A stretch of DNA of 64,000 bases from Streptomyces olivochromogenes (GTDB lineage: Bacteria; Actinomycetota; Actinomycetes; Streptomycetales; Streptomycetaceae): the NCBI RefSeq assembly GCF_021538895.1, contig NZ_JADDRL010000019.1:1-64000 (forward strand). The letters are read 5' to 3'. A program made the translations under genes and the position numbers. This document shows positions 8,939 through 17,919 of the stretch, in pieces. The notes beneath the pieces were generated by a model. That model had not been told where the DNA came from, made no database searches, and saw only the letters and a list, made by a program, of their open reading frames with translations. Every line of letters starts with the position of its first letter. Position 1 is the stretch's first letter.

Positions 8939-10027
8939 TCAGGCGACACGGGCGAGCGAGGAGCCCGCGATGTCCCGAAGGCGGTCGGACACCCCCCGGG
9001 GCATTCGTGTGGCGTCCAGCGCGCTCAGCGCTTCGCCCTTCAGGGCGCCGATGCGTTCCTCGACCGCTGCCCGCGCCCCGGTGGCCTCCATGAGACGGCG
9101 TGCTTCGTCCTGGTCCTCCGCGTCCGTGATGCCCGCCCGCAGCAACTCCAGCAGGCGAGCGGCCTGTGTGGCATTGCCGAGGGACACGGCGAGCGCGGCG
9201 AGAACGGTGCATTTCCCGTCACGCAGGTCGTCGCTGTGCGACTTGCCCGTCTGCGCCGGATCCCCGAAGACGCCGAGCAGATCGTCCCGGAGCTGGAATG
9301 CGATCCCCAGGGGGACAGCGAAGTCGCTCAGCCCGCCCAGCAGTTCGTCATCGGCGTCCGCCAGGGCCGCGCCGAGCCGCAGCGGCGCCTCGACGGTGTA
9401 ACGGGCCGTCTTGAAATGAGCGATGTAGAGCGCCTCCTCGGCGCGGAAGGAGCCCTGGTGCGCGGCGAGCAGGTCCTGGTACTGACCGTAGACCGTGGCA
9501 GTGCGCATCGCGTCCAGCTCCATGTAGCCGCGCCGCAGCTGACCGGGGGTCATGCCGGCGCCGCGGAAGAGCTCGTCGGACCAGGTGAAAGCGAGGTTGC
9601 CCAAGAGGATCGCGGCGTTGACGCCCAGCCGCTCGTCGAACCGTCCCGCTCCGTCGCTCGCGCCGTTCCGCGCCAAGGCGCGATGAGCGGTCGGCGCACC
9701 ACGGCGCAGCTCGCTGTCGTCCATGACGTCATCGATCAGCAGCGCGCAGGCGTGGAAGAGCTCCAACGACGCCGCCGCCCGGATCACATAGGCAGGCACA
9801 TTACGGCGGCCCGCGGCATGCCAGCCCATGACGCACAGCAGGGAACGCAGGCGCTTTCCGCCGCGCAGGGCATACGTCGCGAGCACCGGCCACAGTTCCT
9901 CCGGCAAGGCCGGTTCACCGTCCCGACCGAGTGCCCGTTCGGCCAGGAAGGTATGCAGAATGCGCTCCACCTCGGAGTGCACCAGCTGCTCGGGAGCGGG
10001 GACGACGGTTTCCACCGGGGTCGGCAC
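8939..10027 (-). CDS. Polyprenyl diphosphate synthase (GGPP synthase type)
   Basis: 362 residues, trans-type isoprenyl diphosphate synthase. GGKRLR lies near residue 56, the first Asp-rich motif DDVMDDSELRRG near 97, and the second QLRDDLLGVFGD near 243, followed by GKSHSDDLRDGK. It condenses isopentenyl diphosphate with an allylic diphosphate, probably giving geranylgeranyl diphosphate. The GTG start has GAAGGA eight bases upstream. No terpene cyclase or carotenoid gene is adjacent, so the product's use is unknown. A soluble cytoplasmic enzyme needing magnesium (family knowledge). Confidence 0.93.
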   Translation of the reverse strand: MPTPVETVVPAPEQLVHSEVERILHTFLAERALGRDGEPALPEELWPVLATYALRGGKRLRSLLCVMGWHAAGRRNVPAYVIRAAASLELFHACALLIDDVMDDSELRRGAPTAHRALARNGASDGAGRFDERLGVNAAILLGNLAFTWSDELFRGAGMTPGQLRRGYMELDAMRTATVYGQYQDLLAAHQGSFRAEEALYIAHFKTARYTVEAPLRLGAALADADDELLGGLSDFAVPLGIAFQLRDDLLGVFGDPAQTGKSHSDDLRDGKCTVLAALAVSLGNATQAARLLELLRAGITDAEDQDEARRLMEATGARAAVEERIGALKGEALSALDATRMPRGVSDRLRDIAGSSLARVA

Positions 10028-10271
10028 GATAGGGATCCTTCATGAATCGATCAGCACGGCGCGCCCTGCACCACACCGAAGCAGGGACAGCGTTGCGCAG
10101 GGGGGAACCCTCGTATGCCACCACAATCGGACAGCCGCGCGGCGCGATGGCGGCCCCAGTCCCCAAACCGTTCGGTGCCGAAAGAACCAGCGGATCGGGC
10201 GGATCGGGCGGGTCGGTTCCGAGTCGGCCGGGCTGGCCGGGCCGGGTCGGGCCGGCGCTGAGCTCGGCAAA

Positions 10272-10306
10272 AGCCGCCCGCCTCAACTCCCCCGTGGCGG
10301 GCGGCT
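10272..10306 (-). terminator. Rho-independent terminator, minus strand
   Basis: An 11-bp perfect stem, AGCCGCCCGCC with GGCGGGCGGCT, and a 13-base loop. Read on the minus strand it is followed by TTTTGCC. It lies about 80 bases after the tRNA-like element, so it may end a transcript from there. Confidence 0.65.
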
Positions 10307-10385
10307 CGTGCCTTCGGTGTGCAGAGTTCGAAGTCGGCGGCAGCGCACTGTAGGCGTCCTGGGCCGCTGGACGACACCGGCACCA

Positions 10386-10459
10386 CACCGGCGGCGGGAT
10401 TCGAACCCGCGTTACCCGCTTGAGAGGCGAAGTAGCCACAACCTGCGCACCTGCACAGC
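10386..10459 (-). tRNA. tRNA-Glu(CTC)-like sequence, probably degenerate
   Basis: On the minus strand there is a consensus T arm (GCGGG TTCGAAT CCCGC) and a canonical 7-base anticodon loop CTCTCAA with anticodon CTC, closed by 5 pairs (two G-U). The D-arm region contains AGGTT but pairs poorly, and the 5' acceptor strand pairs with at most half of the 3' strand CGCCGGT. No CCA is encoded. This looks like the 3' half of a tRNA-Glu joined to unrelated sequence, such as a decayed tRNA or an integration scar. The 5' boundary is a guess. Confidence 0.35.
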
Positions 10460-10565
10460 CAGGACAGTAGCCGGGACCGGGACCGCGACGCACGCGAGTT
10501 TCCCGGGGCCGGTTTCGCCCCGGCGCACCGGCCGCCACCACCCCGGCCTGCGCCATCAAGCAGGA

Positions 10566-10600
10566 CTGGCCCGCCGCTACGGGGGAAAGCGGCGGGCCAG
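10566..10600. terminator. Hairpin terminator after kinase gene
   Basis: A 13-bp perfect stem, CTGGCCCGCCGCT with AGCGGCGGGCCAG, and a 9-base loop, about 150 bases downstream of the minus-strand kinase gene. Probable terminator for that gene. Confidence 0.65.
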
Positions 10601-10748
10601 CTCCATCCAAGGTGCCACACATCGGCATGCCACGCACCGCCTTCCGTCGCGCAGTCCGAAAGCGGTCGGCGCGGAGCCGTCTCGGGGGCGGTGAGGTGAG
10701 CCGGCGAACAGCACCGGCCCGGCATCAACGGCACCGCAGGATCGTCAC

Positions 10749-11654
10749 CTAGGCGCGTTCCGTGAGCAGCTCCGCCAGCCGGTCCGCGAACGCGATGAGC
10801 CAGTCCAGCCCAGGCCCACCGCGGGCCCTCCGAAAGCCGTGCCGACGGCCCCAGAACGCGGCCTGGACGGCGTGGAACTGGGCCCAACGCTCGACGCGTA
10901 CGCGATCGATTTCCGCCGCCTCGGCGAACATGTCCAGGACGCGGTGGACAGCCTTGGGCAGATCGTCCGCTTCCAGGAGTGTCAGCGCGCGTGACTTGAG
11001 CAGTGTGCCGCCGTCGTAGGCCGGATCCCCCACGTACCCCTTGGGGTCGACGGCCAACCACGGCTCACGGTCGGCGCGCAGGATGTTTCCGGCGTGGAGG
11101 TCGCCGTGGATGAGGATGTCCGGCTGGACGCGACCCAGTTCGCGGACGGTCGCCACGGCCGCGTCCACCACACGCCCCGGCACAGAGTGGGGAAGCGCTA
11201 CGGCATCCTTGCGCAGGTCCTCCTCCCAGGCATCGGCCCGCTCCCGCAGCCGGGGCAGACCAGGCGGGGCGGGAATGGCCAGTCGGCGACCGACTCGCCC
11301 CGCGACCGCCGCCACCTCATCACCGTCCTCGACCTCCGCCAGCATCGCGAACCGTTCGTCGACACGCTCGTGCAGCAGCACGGCTCCGCGCCCGCCCCAG
11401 GCCGCGAAAGCGTCCGGTTCATGAACGTTGCCCGGGTGGGGAAACGACACCTTCACCACAGCGCTCGACTCGTCCCGCCGTCGCACCGGAACGATGACCC
11501 CGACTCCCCCGTGCATGACCGCGCCGTCGAACTCACATCCCCAGCGCTCCAGCAACTCGTCGACGAGCCCGGGCAGTTCGGCGATCCACTCCGCCCCGGA
11601 CTCCCCCTCACGCTCGACGGTGCTCCGCGCCAAAGCCTCCGGTACCTCGATCAT
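10749..11654 (-). CDS. Aminoglycoside 6-/hydroxyurea-type phosphotransferase
   Basis: 301 residues of the APH(6)/hydroxyurea-kinase family. The catalytic loop HGDLHAGNIL lies near residue 178, followed by the metal-binding DPKGYVGDPAYD near 198. Members phosphorylate streptomycin at the 6-hydroxyl, or hydroxyurea; genomic copies often have other or unknown substrates. It sits alone with its own terminator, not within an aminoglycoside cluster. A resistance phenotype is therefore possible but unproven. Cytoplasmic and ATP-dependent by family. Confidence 0.88.
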   Translation of the reverse strand: MIEVPEALARSTVEREGESGAEWIAELPGLVDELLERWGCEFDGAVMHGGVGVIVPVRRRDESSAVVKVSFPHPGNVHEPDAFAAWGGRGAVLLHERVDERFAMLAEVEDGDEVAAVAGRVGRRLAIPAPPGLPRLRERADAWEEDLRKDAVALPHSVPGRVVDAAVATVRELGRVQPDILIHGDLHAGNILRADREPWLAVDPKGYVGDPAYDGGTLLKSRALTLLEADDLPKAVHRVLDMFAEAAEIDRVRVERWAQFHAVQAAFWGRRHGFRRARGGPGLDWLIAFADRLAELLTERA

Positions 11655-11782
11655 CCAGGCACCCTATGCGCCGACCCGACACAGCTGCCGCGCGCGCCCC
11701 AACGAGTCCATGACTGCCCTCAGACACCCCCCCGAACCCTTCCGCTCGAAGATCGCCGTCCAACAGGAAAGGCATCACCACC

Positions 11783-12078
11783 ATGGCGCTCCTGGCCGAG
11801 TACAGCTGCAAGGCCACCCCAGGCCGCCGCATCGGGCAGCCGCTGACTACTACGACACGACCCTCGCGCGGCTCGCCGAGGGAGCGCCCGACGGCTGGCT
11901 GACTGAAGCCTGGGACAAGTGCCCGGTCGCCGAGCGCAACGTCCTGGGCCTCGCCTACCTCCAAGAACCCGAGCCCATCGACGATGAAGGCATCAGACGG
12001 CACCCTTGTCACACGCCCTGCGGAACTTGCGCCAGACCCCGTTTGAGGCCGTCGTGGTCCTGGATAGTGCTCCGGTAG
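11783..12078 (+). pseudogene. Degenerate ORF of unknown family
   Basis: A coding-like start MALLAEYSCKATPGRRIG (ATG with GGAAAGG upstream) runs into a second frame with coding-like text (ADYYDTTLARLAEGAP, then DGWLTEAWDKCPVAERNV). The end may shift frame again. This suggests a small acidic protein gene with one or more frameshifts. I do not recognise the family. The rest of the 11655-12121 gap shows only a short CTCCGG-tag-CCGGAG hairpin near 12069. Confidence 0.3.
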
Positions 12079-12121
12079 CCGGAGCTTGGTCCTGGGTGTC
12101 ACGAAGTCGCGGAGGGTGTCT

Positions 12122-13156
12122 GTGCGTTCCTTGACCTTCGTCATCGGTACGGGGCGTAGCGGCTCGACCGCGCTGTCACGCATCCTCAACGCCCACCCGG
12201 ACGTACTGAGCCTCAACGAGTTCATGGCCTCCGTGGGCGACGCCGCCTTCCCCGAAGGGACGGTGACCGGTGAGGAGTTCTGGCAGACGCTCTTCCGGCC
12301 CGCCCCGCACTTCGAGCGGATGATCCGTAGCGGACTGCCGCTGCCGGAGTTCCTCTACACACGCCGCCCCGGAAGGTACGCGACGGAGACCACCGGCGTT
12401 CCCGCGCTCTCCCTGATGGTGTTGCCGCACCTCACCGACGACCCGGACGGGCTCCTCGACGAGCTCCAAGCAGTGGTGGCCCAGTGGCCCGAGGGCACCG
12501 CCGCCGAACACCATCAGGCACTCTATGACCTGCTCTGCGCGCGGTTCGATCGGACGGCCGTCGTGGAACGCTCCGGCTACTCGACAGGCTGGGCGCCAAA
12601 GCTACGAGCGACGTTCCCAGACGCGAGGTTCGTGCACATGTTCAGAGACGGACCGGATTGCGCCCTGTCCATGAGCCGTCATCCCGGATACCGCACGATC
12701 TCCCTGCTGCGCGAGATCAAGGCACGAGCAGGCATCGCCAGCTTCGCCGACCTGACCGAAGAGCACGTACGCTCGCTGCCCGCGGATCTGTCCCCACTGC
12801 TCGAAGACCGCTTCGATCCTGCGCTCGTACGAGACCGGGACCTCCCCCTGCGGACGTTCGGCACCCTGTGGTCCGAACTGGTCACCGACGGCACGGAGTT
12901 CCTCAGCCAACTCCCCACCGATCAGCGCACCACGCTCGCCTACGAGGACCTCCTCGACAATCCCGCCGCGGAACTGACCCGCCTGGCCGAGTTCATCGGC
13001 GTCGCCCCTCTCCCTCAGTGGCTCCTGACCGCATCCGCACAACTCGACCACAGCCGACGCGGCTCCGCCCGTAAGCTGTCGCCCGCTGAACTCGATGAAC
13101 TGACAAAGACCTGCGCCCCGGGCACCCGCGTATTGGAGTCAGGACCCAGCCGGTAG
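12122..13156 (+). CDS. PAPS-dependent sulfotransferase family protein
   Basis: 344 residues from a GTG six bases after GGAGG; a second GTG six bases earlier sits too close to that site. The N-terminal P-loop-like GTGRSGST (residues 9-16) is the 5'-phosphosulfate-binding loop. RDGPDCALSMSRHP near 178 matches the 3'-phosphate-binding region. The family transfers sulfate from PAPS to hydroxyl or amine groups of sugars or small molecules. No acceptor clue is given by neighbours. Cytoplasmic, no signal peptide. Confidence 0.85.
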   Translation: MRSLTFVIGTGRSGSTALSRILNAHPDVLSLNEFMASVGDAAFPEGTVTGEEFWQTLFRPAPHFERMIRSGLPLPEFLYTRRPGRYATETTGVPALSLMVLPHLTDDPDGLLDELQAVVAQWPEGTAAEHHQALYDLLCARFDRTAVVERSGYSTGWAPKLRATFPDARFVHMFRDGPDCALSMSRHPGYRTISLLREIKARAGIASFADLTEEHVRSLPADLSPLLEDRFDPALVRDRDLPLRTFGTLWSELVTDGTEFLSQLPTDQRTTLAYEDLLDNPAAELTRLAEFIGVAPLPQWLLTASAQLDHSRRGSARKLSPAELDELTKTCAPGTRVLESGPSR

Positions 13157-13431
13157 CGCCGGTAGCAATCGCATGGGACCCGGACTCGCTCCACGTTCCG
13201 CCAGGTGCCAGGTGCCGGACCGTGGGCCGCTCGAATCGGGTGGTAAGTACCGTCCCAGGACGCGAGCCGAACTGCGGGCGCGTCGGACAGCTGCCGCGAG
13301 GGACGGTCTGCCGCTCTCCGAGACGTTGTCCCGACCGGACCCTCTGACCCGGCCGACCGTCTGACCTGACAACTCACCGTGTCAGGCGGAGACAGCCGAC
13401 GAGGGCCTCGTCGAAGCCGGCGATCACCCGT

Positions 13432-13914
13432 TCAGCGATGGACACCACTGCGTCCGGCGCGCAAATCCGCCAGGGCGTCCGCGTGCTGCTGGTTGGTCAG
13501 GGCCTGCGGTGGGTCATCAAGAGGGAAGTAGCGCACTTCGAGTGTCTCGGCATCGATCGATGTCCCGGCAAGGTCGGCACCTGGCATGGCCCCGCCGATC
13601 GGCGTGCCGCGGAAGAAGACCGTGATGGGCTGGGCTCTGTCTCCGTTCGGATAGGTGTGCCAGTACTTGGTGTACACACCAAGCAGCCCGGTGACCCGTA
13701 CGTCGAGCCCGGTTTCCTCCCGGACCTCGCGGACCGCGGCCTCCTCGGCAGACTCCCCGAGTTCGACGGCGCCGCCGGGGAAGCCCCACGCGCCGTCGTC
13801 CCTCCGGCGCTGCAGGAGCACCCGGCCTTCGTCAACGACACAGACCGCGGCGAAGGCGAGCTGGATCGGGGCGGAGCCGACGCGTGCACGAAGCCAACCT
13901 ATGTAATCGGACAC
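13432..13914 (-). CDS. Nudix hydrolase
   Basis: 160 residues. A complete Nudix box lies near residues 48-70: G, then five residues, [17 protein letters not shown], matching GX5EX7REUXEEXGU. It hydrolyses a nucleoside diphosphate linked to another moiety, with magnesium. The upstream half, with [19 protein letters not shown], is typical of ADP-ribose or (d)NTP pyrophosphatases, but substrate cannot be assigned. It is convergent with the sulfotransferase, and the 275 bases between them show no gene. Confidence 0.92.
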   Translation of the reverse strand: MSDYIGWLRARVGSAPIQLAFAAVCVVDEGRVLLQRRRDDGAWGFPGGAVELGESAEEAAVREVREETGLDVRVTGLLGVYTKYWHTYPNGDRAQPITVFFRGTPIGGAMPGADLAGTSIDAETLEVRYFPLDDPPQALTNQQHADALADLRAGRSGVHR

Positions 13915-14033
13915 GGCGTTGATCCTCCCAGACCGTCCGTCAGGGGGTTGGTCGTGGTCGGTCGCGAGGCCCCGGCGACGCCAACGCGTGCGCCCAGGCC
14001 CGCGCTGCTCTGCCCTGCCCTGCCCTCATGCGG

Positions 14034-15110
14034 TCAGAACCTATCGACGTCTACGACAGCCCCCGCGAAGGCATGCGGAGCCTCCTGCGGAACGTTGTGT
14101 CCCACGTCCAGTGTCCGGTGCGCGTATTTCCCCGTGAACTTCTTGCGATAGGCCGAACCGTTCCCCGGAGGCGTGAACGGATCATGTGCTCCGTCGATGG
14201 TGATCGTCGGCACCGCGATCACCGGCGCCGCCGCCAGGCGCTTTTCCAGGGCGTCGTACTGACGCTCACCCTTCGCGAGACCCAGCCGCCAGCGGTAATT
14301 GTCGATCACGATACCGACGTAATCCGGGTTGCCGAAAGCAGCGGCCGTGCGATCGAAGGTCGCTTCGTCGAATTTCCATGTCGGGGAGTTGAATCGCCAC
14401 ACCAGGTTGGCCAAATCCCGCCGGTACTTCTCAAGGCCGAGCACTCCTCTTTCGGTGGCGAAATAGTATTGATACCACCATGCCCATTCGTTCTTCGGCG
14501 GCGACGGCATCTTGTTGGCTTCGACATTCGCGATCAGATACCCGGTTACGGAGATCAGTGCTTTGCAGCGCTCCGGCCAGAGAGCCGCGATGATGTCGCC
14601 CGTCCGCGAGCCCCAGTCGTAGCCTGCGAGGATCGGCCTATCGATCTTGAGGGCGTCCATCAGAGCGATGACATCGACAGCGAACGCCGACTGCTGGGCG
14701 TTCCTGGGCGTCTTGCTTGAAAGGAATCGGGTTGTGCCATGGCCGCGCAGGTAGGGGACGATCACCCTGTACTCTTTCGCGGCGAGCAATGGCGCGACCT
14801 CGATGTAGCTGTGAATGTCGTAGGGCCAGCCATGCAGAAGCAGGACCGCCTGCCCGTTCGCAGGTCCGGCCTCAACGTATCCCACGCTCAGATCACCGGC
14901 ATTGATCTGCTTCACGGGACCGAAGGACGTACGTATCGCACTGTCAACCGTGGGATCGACCCCAGGTGTCCTCGATGTGGACCGTGCTTGCGCGCCATCC
15001 CTCTCGCCATCCCCCTCGCTATTCCTGGCACCGAACCGGGCCGCCGCCACAGCCGCGGCAGCGGCGCCAAGGAAGTGACGACGACTGTGCGTGGGTCCGG
15101 ACATTTCCAT
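14034..15110 (-). CDS. Tat-exported alpha/beta hydrolase (epoxide-hydrolase type)
   Basis: 358 residues with a twin-arginine signal (SRRHFLGAAAAAVAAARF), so it is exported folded. The alpha/beta hydrolase core has HGWPYDIHSY (oxyanion region) and a nucleophile elbow GYDWGS with Asp in place of Ser. Asp nucleophiles mark epoxide hydrolases and haloalkane dehalogenases. A C-terminal GHNVPQEAP carries the catalytic His. It probably hydrolyses an epoxide or related electrophile outside the cell. The ATG has AAGGAG seven to eight bases upstream. No linked genes. Confidence 0.87.
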   Translation of the reverse strand: MEMSGPTHSRRHFLGAAAAAVAAARFGARNSEGDGERDGAQARSTSRTPGVDPTVDSAIRTSFGPVKQINAGDLSVGYVEAGPANGQAVLLLHGWPYDIHSYIEVAPLLAAKEYRVIVPYLRGHGTTRFLSSKTPRNAQQSAFAVDVIALMDALKIDRPILAGYDWGSRTGDIIAALWPERCKALISVTGYLIANVEANKMPSPPKNEWAWWYQYYFATERGVLGLEKYRRDLANLVWRFNSPTWKFDEATFDRTAAAFGNPDYVGIVIDNYRWRLGLAKGERQYDALEKRLAAAPVIAVPTITIDGAHDPFTPPGNGSAYRKKFTGKYAHRTLDVGHNVPQEAPHAFAGAVVDVDRF

Positions 15111-15746
15111 CGGTCAATCTCCTTGTGCGATGCGGCACGATGCGGCATGAGCACAGGTCGCGAATAACGCGACATCGAGTGGATCGACTTGGAAGTCGCG
15201 TCCGGCTGGTATCCGCGCCCGGCGGAACTTCTCGGGCAAAGATCCGCTGGCAGGTCCTCTACGCCAGGATGGTGGAAGCGGCCTCGACGTCGCGTCGGAG
15301 GTTGTCCTCTCTCCCAGCCTGACGTCCGGGCTGGACCAGCGCACGCCGAGCCCCGGAGGCGGTCGCCGATGCAGGCACGCCCCCCGACCGAGGCTTCAGC
15401 AGGCCGGCGCGGTCGTCCGGCTGTGGCCGGACGGGGCAGACGTAGAAGGAGCTCCCTCCGGACCTCCCATCGAGATCCTGGCGGGCGACCGACCTGCCCG
15501 GGATCCTGAATACCGTGCAGGACGAACCGCAGGGCTTCCCCTCCCTCACCAGGCAGTGGGCCGCCCGCCACGTTCCGACTCTCACCATGGACCCGGCAGC
15601 CAAGCTCGACGAAGACCTGGCCGGCGGCTCACCGCTGCCGGGCCCCTGCGGCCGACATGTGCCGTGACCGGCCACAGGAGCTGAGGCAGATCCCCTCTGG
15701 AACGAGGTCTGCAGGGGCCACGGCGTGGGAGAACTCGCCCGGTGTG
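15111..15746. other. Gene-poor stretch, possible gene remnants
   Basis: About 636 bases. Plus-strand text around 15490-15660 reads DLPGILNTVQDEPQGF and RQWAARHVPTLTMDPAA, which looks coding, but it has no start signal and is cut by stops. It may be a gene remnant. A direct repeat GATGCGGCA occurs at about 15128-15148. Nothing else is supported. Confidence 0.35.
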
Positions 15747-16112
15747 TCAGGAGGGCGGGCAGCCGAACCAGTGCACCGTGCCCTTGTTGGAGGTGTAGCC
15801 CAGGCACCTGACGCTTCTGTCGTGCACGGTCACGGTCCGGGCGACCCCGCCGTCCACGTATTCATTCTTGTAGTGGGTCTGCACCAGCGTGTCGATCTCG
15901 ATCCTGTACCAGCGGCGCTTAGTGTCGGGCATGCTGCAGTTGTGGCCGATCACGTCGGTGCCGGGCCCGCTGTTCCACATGCTGCGTTCAGCGCGGTCGC
16001 AGTGCGCCCGGCTGACGGCGTTGGCAGTGCCGGCCCCGGTGCCGAGCAAGACCGTCGCGCCCGTGGCCACCGCCACGGTAGCGCCGAGCATGCGTTTCAG
16101 AGTGAGGTTCAT
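15747..16112 (-). CDS. Small secreted protein of unknown function
   Basis: 121 residues from an ATG with AGGAGG ten bases upstream. A clear Sec signal peptide (NLTLKRMLGATVAVATGA to about residue 31, ANAV) precedes a mature domain of about 90 residues with four cysteines, rich in Trp, Tyr and His, ending in WFGCPPS. The cysteines probably form two disulphides. I do not recognise a family. A small extracellular binding protein or inhibitor is possible. Confidence 0.72.
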   Translation of the reverse strand: MNLTLKRMLGATVAVATGATVLLGTGAGTANAVSRAHCDRAERSMWNSGPGTDVIGHNCSMPDTKRRWYRIEIDTLVQTHYKNEYVDGGVARTVTVHDRSVRCLGYTSNKGTVHWFGCPPS

Positions 16113-16341
16113 CGATTGGTCCTCCTGCAAGCCGTGGTGATTGGCGTGAGTCGCCATGCCACCTTGGAGTGATCGTCACATCAATCCCGGAAGCCCGGCC
16201 CGTCGGCCGACGGTGCATTCCCCCGACACGGTGACGTCGGTGATGCCAATGCAGCATGCCGCGGTCACACCCTGCGGCCGGACCCGAGCGAGCGATCCCC
16301 TCGCACTCGTTCCGTGCCCCTCGGCTCGTGCCGGGAAGTCG

Positions 16342-17106
16342 TCAGCGCGCGACGACCGCTGCCGTGGTGCGTCCGCCGTCGACGTCGAGAACGATGCCGT
16401 GGACGAAGGCGGCTTCATCGCCGGCCAGGTAGACCGCGGCGTGCGCGATCTCCTCAGGCCTGCCCATCCGCCCTGCCGGAGTCCCGTTCATCATCGCCTC
16501 GCCCGGGTGCACCTCATCAGGGGCGGGCTCCAGCACCACCCCGGGTGAGATCGCGTTCACGCGCACCCCCTGCGGGCCGAACTCAGCCGCCCAGGCGCGT
16601 GTCAGGGTCTCGACCGCGCCCTTGGTGGAGCTGTAGAGCGCACCGATCGGAATGCCCAGGCGAGCGATCCACGAGCCCAGGTTGATGATCACCCCGCCGC
16701 CGGCCTCCGCCATGGCGGGCGCGATCGCGGCGGTGAGGAAGAAGGGCGCCTTGACGTTCACGGCGTAGACCTCGTCGAAGGTCTTCTCGTCGGTCGTGGC
16801 GGTGGAGTCGCCGGGGTAGACGCCCGCGTTGTTGACCAGGATGTCGATACGTCCGCCCAGGGTGGAGGTGGCTTGCGCGGCCAGTGCTCGTGAAGCCTCG
16901 GCGCTGCCGTCGAGCCGCGCCTGCACGAAGTCGGCGCGGCCGCCGCGTGAGCGGATGCCGTTCACGACCTCGGTGCCGCGCTCCTCGCTGCGCCCGGAGA
17001 CCACGACATGGGCGCCCTCGGCGGCGAACGCCTCCACGATCGCCCGACCGATGTTGCTGGTGGCCCCGGTCACCAGTGCCGTCCTGCCTTGCAGTCGCCC
17101 GGCCAT
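16342..17106 (-). CDS. Short-chain dehydrogenase/reductase (SDR)
   Basis: 254 residues, classical SDR. TGATSNIG at residues 13-20 binds the NAD(P) cofactor, NNAGVY lies near 93, and catalytic YSSTK near 155. Substrate unknown. The ATG has GGAG seven bases upstream. The palindrome TGGAC-N6-GTCCA lies about 80 bases before the start, and the same element precedes the neighbouring TetR gene on the same strand. The SDR is therefore probably repressed by that TetR protein. Confidence 0.92.
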   Translation of the reverse strand: MAGRLQGRTALVTGATSNIGRAIVEAFAAEGAHVVVSGRSEERGTEVVNGIRSRGGRADFVQARLDGSAEASRALAAQATSTLGGRIDILVNNAGVYPGDSTATTDEKTFDEVYAVNVKAPFFLTAAIAPAMAEAGGGVIINLGSWIARLGIPIGALYSSTKGAVETLTRAWAAEFGPQGVRVNAISPGVVLEPAPDEVHPGEAMMNGTPAGRMGRPEEIAHAAVYLAGDEAAFVHGIVLDVDGGRTTAAVVAR

Positions 17107-17184
17107 GTGCTGCTCCCTGCTGCATCGCCGACGCGTCCGGCGCGTCGCGTTCTGTGGACACCGGGAAACGTAGGGGGCAGAAAA

Positions 17185-17200
17185 TGGACCAGCAAGTCCA
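17185..17200. promoter_or_regulatory. Probable TetR operator upstream of SDR gene
   Basis: TGGAC, six bases, then GTCCA: a perfect inverted repeat in the SDR promoter region. An identical half-site arrangement lies before the TetR gene at 17860-17875. Sharing by regulator and neighbour is typical of a local TetR operator. Confidence 0.75.
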
Positions 17201-17235
17201 ATCTGGCGAGCGGCGCGTACGTGGGGCGGGGGGCC

Positions 17236-17844
17236 TCAGCCCGTCGCGACGGCAGGGCCACCCAGGTCATGGATGCCCTGGTCGAGGGCGGCCCTGAGGT
17301 GGGCCGACTCGCCGGTCGCCAGGAGGATCGACACTCCGCCCTGGATGCCCGCGAGCAGGGCGGCCGCACGCCGGTCGACGTCGAGACCGGCCGGTACGAG
17401 TCCGGCGGCCTGAAGGGACCGGATGCCGATGGCCAGGCTCTCCTGCCAGCGGCGCATCAACTCGACCACGATCGCGCGGGCCCCGGGCGTGGAGCGGCCG
17501 ACCTGTAGGAACAGCGACCCCAGTGGGCACTGGTCGCCCTGCTCCTCGTAGCGCGCGACCACGACGTCGCGCCACGCCCACCACGATTCCCAGGAATCCA
17601 GCCGTCCGAGATGGGGCTGCTGGTCCTCCAGCACCTGGTCGGCCTCGAACTGCGCGACAGCGAGCAGCAACTCGTCCTTGCCCGACGGGAAGTAGTGGAA
17701 CAGCTGACTCTTGCTCGTCCGAGTGCGCGCCATGACGTCGTCCAGGGTCGCGACGGCGACGCCCTTGTCGCGCAGCACCGCGGCGGCACCTTCGACGATT
17801 CGGGTCCGGGTGGCCCGGCCCTTGGCTGTCAGCTCTCTGCCCAC
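17236..17844 (-). CDS. TetR-family repressor, likely controls SDR gene
   Basis: 202 residues. The N-terminal helix-turn-helix covers about 10-60 (TRIVEGAAAVLRDKG, then SKSQLFHYFPSGKDELL). The C-terminal ligand domain is of the AcrR/YxaF kind, with PLGSLFLQVGRSTPGAR. The GTG start follows AAGGTGG. An operator-like palindrome lies 16-31 bases upstream, suggesting autorepression. The downstream SDR may metabolise the ligand (inference). Confidence 0.93.
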   Translation of the reverse strand: MGRELTAKGRATRTRIVEGAAAVLRDKGVAVATLDDVMARTRTSKSQLFHYFPSGKDELLLAVAQFEADQVLEDQQPHLGRLDSWESWWAWRDVVVARYEEQGDQCPLGSLFLQVGRSTPGARAIVVELMRRWQESLAIGIRSLQAAGLVPAGLDVDRRAAALLAGIQGGVSILLATGESAHLRAALDQGIHDLGGPAVATG

Positions 17845-17859
17845 GACGCCACCTTGGAA

Positions 17860-17875
17860 TGGACTATTCGGTCCA
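17860..17875. promoter_or_regulatory. Probable TetR auto-operator
   Basis: TGGAC-TATTCG-GTCCA, with the same half-sites and spacing as 17185-17200. It lies directly upstream of the ribosome site of the TetR gene, where binding would block its promoter. Confidence 0.75.
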
Positions 17876-17919
17876 GTCTAAGACTTCTGGCCCGGCTGAC
17901 GTCGGCCCCCGGCCGACCG

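Larger units (their letters stand above)
10028..10748. other. Gene-poor stretch with tRNA-like element and two terminators
   Basis: About 720 bases without a convincing protein gene. It contains a minus-strand tRNA-Glu-like sequence, a T-tailed hairpin after it, and a second hairpin that closes the kinase gene to the right. A GGATCGGGCG-type low-complexity run lies around 10190-10260. Confidence 0.6.

Noticed and set aside
10190..10260. GGATCGGGCG-type low-complexity run resembling a small repeat array
   Set aside because: Copies are few and irregular, with no spacers, so it is not a CRISPR or other array.
10749..13156. Kinase plus sulfotransferase as an antibiotic gene cluster
   Set aside because: They are on opposite strands with a degenerate gene between, and no biosynthetic enzymes are near.
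15259..15807. Minus-strand open frame
   Set aside because: No start signal, repeated stop-free low-complexity text, and no recognisable domain.
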